Source of the DNA: Anaerolineales bacterium UBA1429 | GTDB taxonomy: Bacteria; Chloroflexota; Anaerolineae; UBA1429 | NCBI GenBank assembly: GCA_002329325.1 | Contig: DCTX01000048.1 | Span: 56,597-65,449 of the forward strand | DNA length: 8,853 nucleotides | Direction: 5' to 3' | Part shown: in pieces, positions 6,798 to 8,853 of the stretch | How positions within the stretch are numbered: position 1 is the first letter of the stretch | How the letters are laid out: each line of letters opens with the position of its first letter | Notes under the pieces: generated by a model | Databases searched by the model: none | What the model was told of the DNA's origin: nothing | The model's input: the letters and a program-made list of their open reading frames with translations, nothing else | Position numbers and translations under genes: made by a program

Positions 6798-6805
6798 CTC
6801 CCTCC
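6798..6805 (-). promoter_or_regulatory. Shine-Dalgarno site of fdhF
   Basis: GGAGGGAG on the minus strand lies 8 nt before the ATG at 6787-6789 and supports that start. The 117-nt gap it sits in, between the protease stop and fdhF, also has a 6-bp inverted repeat, ACACTG (6867-6872) with CAGTGT (6897-6902), just after the protease gene. I see no convincing separate promoter there. Confidence 0.55.
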
Positions 6806-6906
6806 GTTTGATGATTGCCGCACGACAGACCGGATGTGTGTCTTTTGCCAATGGCCGTACCCTCCTACACTGACGAGCCTCCCGGCAACTCCGCGACAGT
6901 GTTACG

Positions 6907-7476
6907 CTAGCCCTCTCCCACCCGAGACGCCAACCCGCTGGCAAACACCAGCTCAAGCAGACGCTGGACGGCCTGGTCTGCCAGGGCCGACGTCTCGGCG
7001 GTCAATGTTTCTCCAAAATCGAAATCGTGGCCCAGCACCGAGAGCATGTATGCCCTGGGCTGTCGCCCGTAGAGCGTCTCACACAGGCTCAGGACCACGC
7101 CCGGCTTGAGATGGTGCCCGCTCATGCCGCCTTGCACCGTCGGCTCGATGGGCTGCCATTCCACGCTCGCCCAGCCGACGCCCGCAACGTGGGCGTCGAT
7201 GAACACCAGGGTATCATAGCGCCAGGCCAGCTCAGCCAGCTCTGGCGCCAGTTGATGCACCAGGATCGCGCGCAAGCCCGGCCGCTGCTCCTGCTCGTCC
7301 TCGGCCAACAGACAATCGGGATCCAGCCCAAGGGCCGCCAGCAGACGACGCAGGATGTGTTCGGCCACACCGTCGTCGCGCCTGCTGCTGTTGCCATAGC
7401 CGATCAGCAGCAGGCTGGCCGCGCCCTCGTCAGATGCTGGCTCCCGATGCTCTGGCAGATAGGCCGTGGGCTGCAT
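6907..7476 (-). CDS. M52-family hydrogenase maturation protease
   Basis: Proteases of this family (HybD, HycI, HoxW) remove the C-terminal tail of the [NiFe]-hydrogenase large subunit after nickel insertion, in the cytoplasm. The 189-residue protein shows the family pattern: GYGNSSRRDDGVAEH with G26, G28, N29 and D34-D35-G36, where the acidic residue corresponds to Glu16 of HybD; then HQLAPELAELA; VFIDAHVAG with D94, matching Asp62; and SGHHLKPG with H121/H122, matching His93. Length is typical or slightly above. An unconserved N-terminal tail of about 20 residues precedes the first strand. Its ATG shares one base with the stop of the NuoF-like gene (TAATG), so translation is probably coupled. 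No hydrogenase large subunit is in the window; the HoxU-like gene at the left edge hints that one lies beyond it. Which hydrogenase it processes, or whether it has a formate dehydrogenase role, is open. Confidence 0.88.
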   Translation of the reverse strand: MQPTAYLPEHREPASDEGAASLLLIGYGNSSRRDDGVAEHILRRLLAALGLDPDCLLAEDEQEQRPGLRAILVHQLAPELAELAWRYDTLVFIDAHVAGVGWASVEWQPIEPTVQGGMSGHHLKPGVVLSLCETLYGRQPRAYMLSVLGHDFDFGETLTAETSALADQAVQRLLELVFASGLASRVGEG

Positions 7477-8853
7477 TACTTGTTGAAACTGCCGATCGGC
7501 ATCAGCTCGGTGGGCACGGCGATCTCCTCGCCCGAGAGCTTGACGATGGCATCAAACGGGCACACTTCGTAGCAGGTCCCGCAGCGGATACACCCATCCT
7601 GGTTGATGATATGGATCATGCGGCGATCCCCAGAGATGACCTGCACTGGGCACTCGCGCTTGCAGATGCCACAGCCCCGGCAGGTATCCGGGTTCACATA
7701 GAAGGCGATCAGGTTGGTGCACTGCTTGGCCGGGCAGCGCTTCTCGTTCACGTGCGCATCGAACTCGTCGCGGAAGTAGCGCAGCGCGCTCATGATGGGG
7801 CCAGGCGTGAGCTGCCCCAGCGCACAGAGCGAGTTCGAGTCCATCCCCTTGGCGATCTCGATGATCTGGTCGATATCGGCCTGGGTTCCGTTGCCCTCGG
7901 TGATACGCGTCAGCAGCTCGAGCATCCGCTTGCCGCCCACGCGGCAGGGCACGCACTTGCCGCACGATTCCGCCGTGGCGAACGTCAGAAAGTACTTGCA
8001 GAACTCGACCATGCAGGTATCTTCGTCCACGACGATCATGCCGCCCGAGCCCATGACGGCCCCGGCCTGGCGCAACGAGTCAAAGTCCACGTGCAGGTCC
8101 AGGCCCGATTCGGGCAGGCAGCCGCCCAGGGGGCCACCGGTCTGCACGGCCTTGAAGGTCTTGCCGTCGGCGATGCCGCCGCCGATATCGTAGATGATCT
8201 CGCGCAGGGTGATGCCCATGGGGACCTCGATCAGGCCCGTGTTGTTGACCTTGCCCGTCAGGGCAAAGATCGCCGTGCCAGGGCTGCGCGGCGTGCCGAT
8301 GGCGGCAAACCACTCGGCGCCGTTGCGGATGATCTGCGCGATGTTGGCATAGCTCTTGACGTTGTTGTTGTTGGTGGGCTTGCTCCACAGGCCCGACACC
8401 GCCGGGAAAGGCGGCCTGGGACGCGGCTCGCCACGGCGGCCCTCGATCGAGGCGATCAGGGCCGTCTCTTCGCCGCACACGAACGCGCCGGCGCCCTCCT
8501 TGATCCGGAGGCGGAAGCTAAAGCCGGACCCAAAGATATCCTCGCCCAGGAGGCCGTATTCCTCTGCCTGCTGGATGGCCAGCCGCAGACGCTTGATCGC
8601 CAGCGGATACTCGGCGCGGCAGTAGATGTAGCCCTCGCTCGCCCCCACGGCATAGCCGCAGATCGCCATGCCCTCGATCACCGCATGGGGGTCGCCCTCC
8701 AGGATCGAACGGTCCATGAATGCGCCGGGGTCGCCCTCGTCGGCATTGCAGACCACGTACTTGACCTGGCCGGGGGCCTTGGCGGTGAACTCCCACTTGA
8801 GGCCGGTCAAAAAGCCGGCGCCACCGCGCCCGCGCAACCCGGAAGCCTTGACC
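7476..8853 (-). CDS. nuoF: NuoF/HndC/HoxF-type NAD(P)-binding flavoprotein subunit with C-terminal ferredoxin domain (N-terminus cut by window edge)
   Basis: This is the diaphorase subunit that carries FMN and passes electrons to or from NAD(P). 458 residues are visible; the frame is open through base 8853, so perhaps 100-150 N-terminal residues are missing. Seen, numbering from the first full codon: GLRGRGGAGF (5-14) and GEGAGAF-type FMN/NADH loops with CGEETALIASIEGRRGEPR; the N3 [4Fe-4S] ligands C297, C300, C303 (SCGKCVPCR) and C343; then a C-terminal 2x[4Fe-4S] ferredoxin domain (C391, C394, C397, C401; C421, C424, C427, C431). That last domain separates it from complex I NuoF and puts it with HndC/HydB/HylB and NuoF-like formate dehydrogenase subunits. 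In the operon it precedes the protease and fdhF and is most likely the FDH beta subunit (fdhB). A NuoE-like gene probably lies just upstream. NAD or NADP preference, and electron bifurcation, cannot be read from sequence. Confidence 0.93.
   Translation of the reverse strand, partial: VKASGLRGRGGAGFLTGLKWEFTAKAPGQVKYVVCNADEGDPGAFMDRSILEGDPHAVIEGMAICGYAVGASEGYIYCRAEYPLAIKRLRLAIQQAEEYGLLGEDIFGSGFSFRLRIKEGAGAFVCGEETALIASIEGRRGEPRPRPPFPAVSGLWSKPTNNNNVKSYANIAQIIRNGAEWFAAIGTPRSPGTAIFALTGKVNNTGLIEVPMGITLREIIYDIGGGIADGKTFKAVQTGGPLGGCLPESGLDLHVDFDSLRQAGAVMGSGGMIVVDEDTCMVEFCKYFLTFATAESCGKCVPCRVGGKRMLELLTRITEGNGTQADIDQIIEIAKGMDSNSLCALGQLTPGPIMSALRYFRDEFDAHVNEKRCPAKQCTNLIAFYVNPDTCRGCGICKRECPVQVISGDRRMIHIINQDGCIRCGTCYEVCPFDAIVKLSGEEIAVPTELMPIGSFNK

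Overview
The window looks like bacterial chromosome from a GC-rich, strictly or facultatively anaerobic organism that uses formate and probably hydrogen. It carries a selenocysteine-type, NAD(P)-linked formate dehydrogenase gene cluster with accessory genes. The gene set (NuoF-like diaphorase, NuoG-extended FdhA, FNT channel, FdhD, MobA, hydrogenase protease, HoxU-like protein) resembles loci of anaerobes with Wood-Ljungdahl or syntrophic metabolism, for example Firmicutes, Chloroflexota or deltaproteobacterial lineages. The sequence alone does not let me fix the phylum.

Layout. Most genes lie on the minus strand and read from right to left. From the right edge they are: (1) a NuoF/HndC/HoxF-type flavoprotein with a C-terminal 2x[4Fe-4S] domain, missing its N-terminus (7476-8853); (2) an M52-family hydrogenase maturation protease (6907-7476), whose start overlaps the nuoF stop in TAATG; (3) the formate dehydrogenase catalytic subunit (4063-6789), with an in-frame UGA at 5731-5733 that reads as selenocysteine and is followed by a clear bacterial SECIS hairpin; (4) a formate/nitrite-type channel (3135-3917); (5) FdhD, the sulfurtransferase needed to activate formate dehydrogenase (2170-3048). 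A lone plus-strand gene, mobA (1454-2152), converges on fdhD and supplies the guanylyl transfer for the molybdenum or tungsten bis-MGD cofactor. An intergenic stretch of about 860 bases (582-1453) has no convincing gene but holds a palindrome, hairpins and a degenerate direct repeat. At the left edge a second minus-strand unit starts with a HoxU/NuoG-N-terminal-type iron-sulfur protein (1-581, C-terminus cut off).

How the genes fit together. Formate probably crosses the membrane through the FNT channel and is oxidised, or made from CO2, at the Sec/Mo(W)-bisMGD site of FdhF. Electrons would pass along the Fe-S chain of its NuoG-like N-terminal extension to the NuoF-like subunit and so to NAD(P). 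MobA and FdhD build and sulfurate the cofactor. The [NiFe]-hydrogenase protease inside this operon and the HoxU-like protein next to it suggest that a [NiFe] hydrogenase is encoded just beyond the left edge. It may share or parallel the diaphorase, giving a formate/H2/NAD(P) electron-exchange module. That coupling is inference; no hydrogenase catalytic subunit is visible here.
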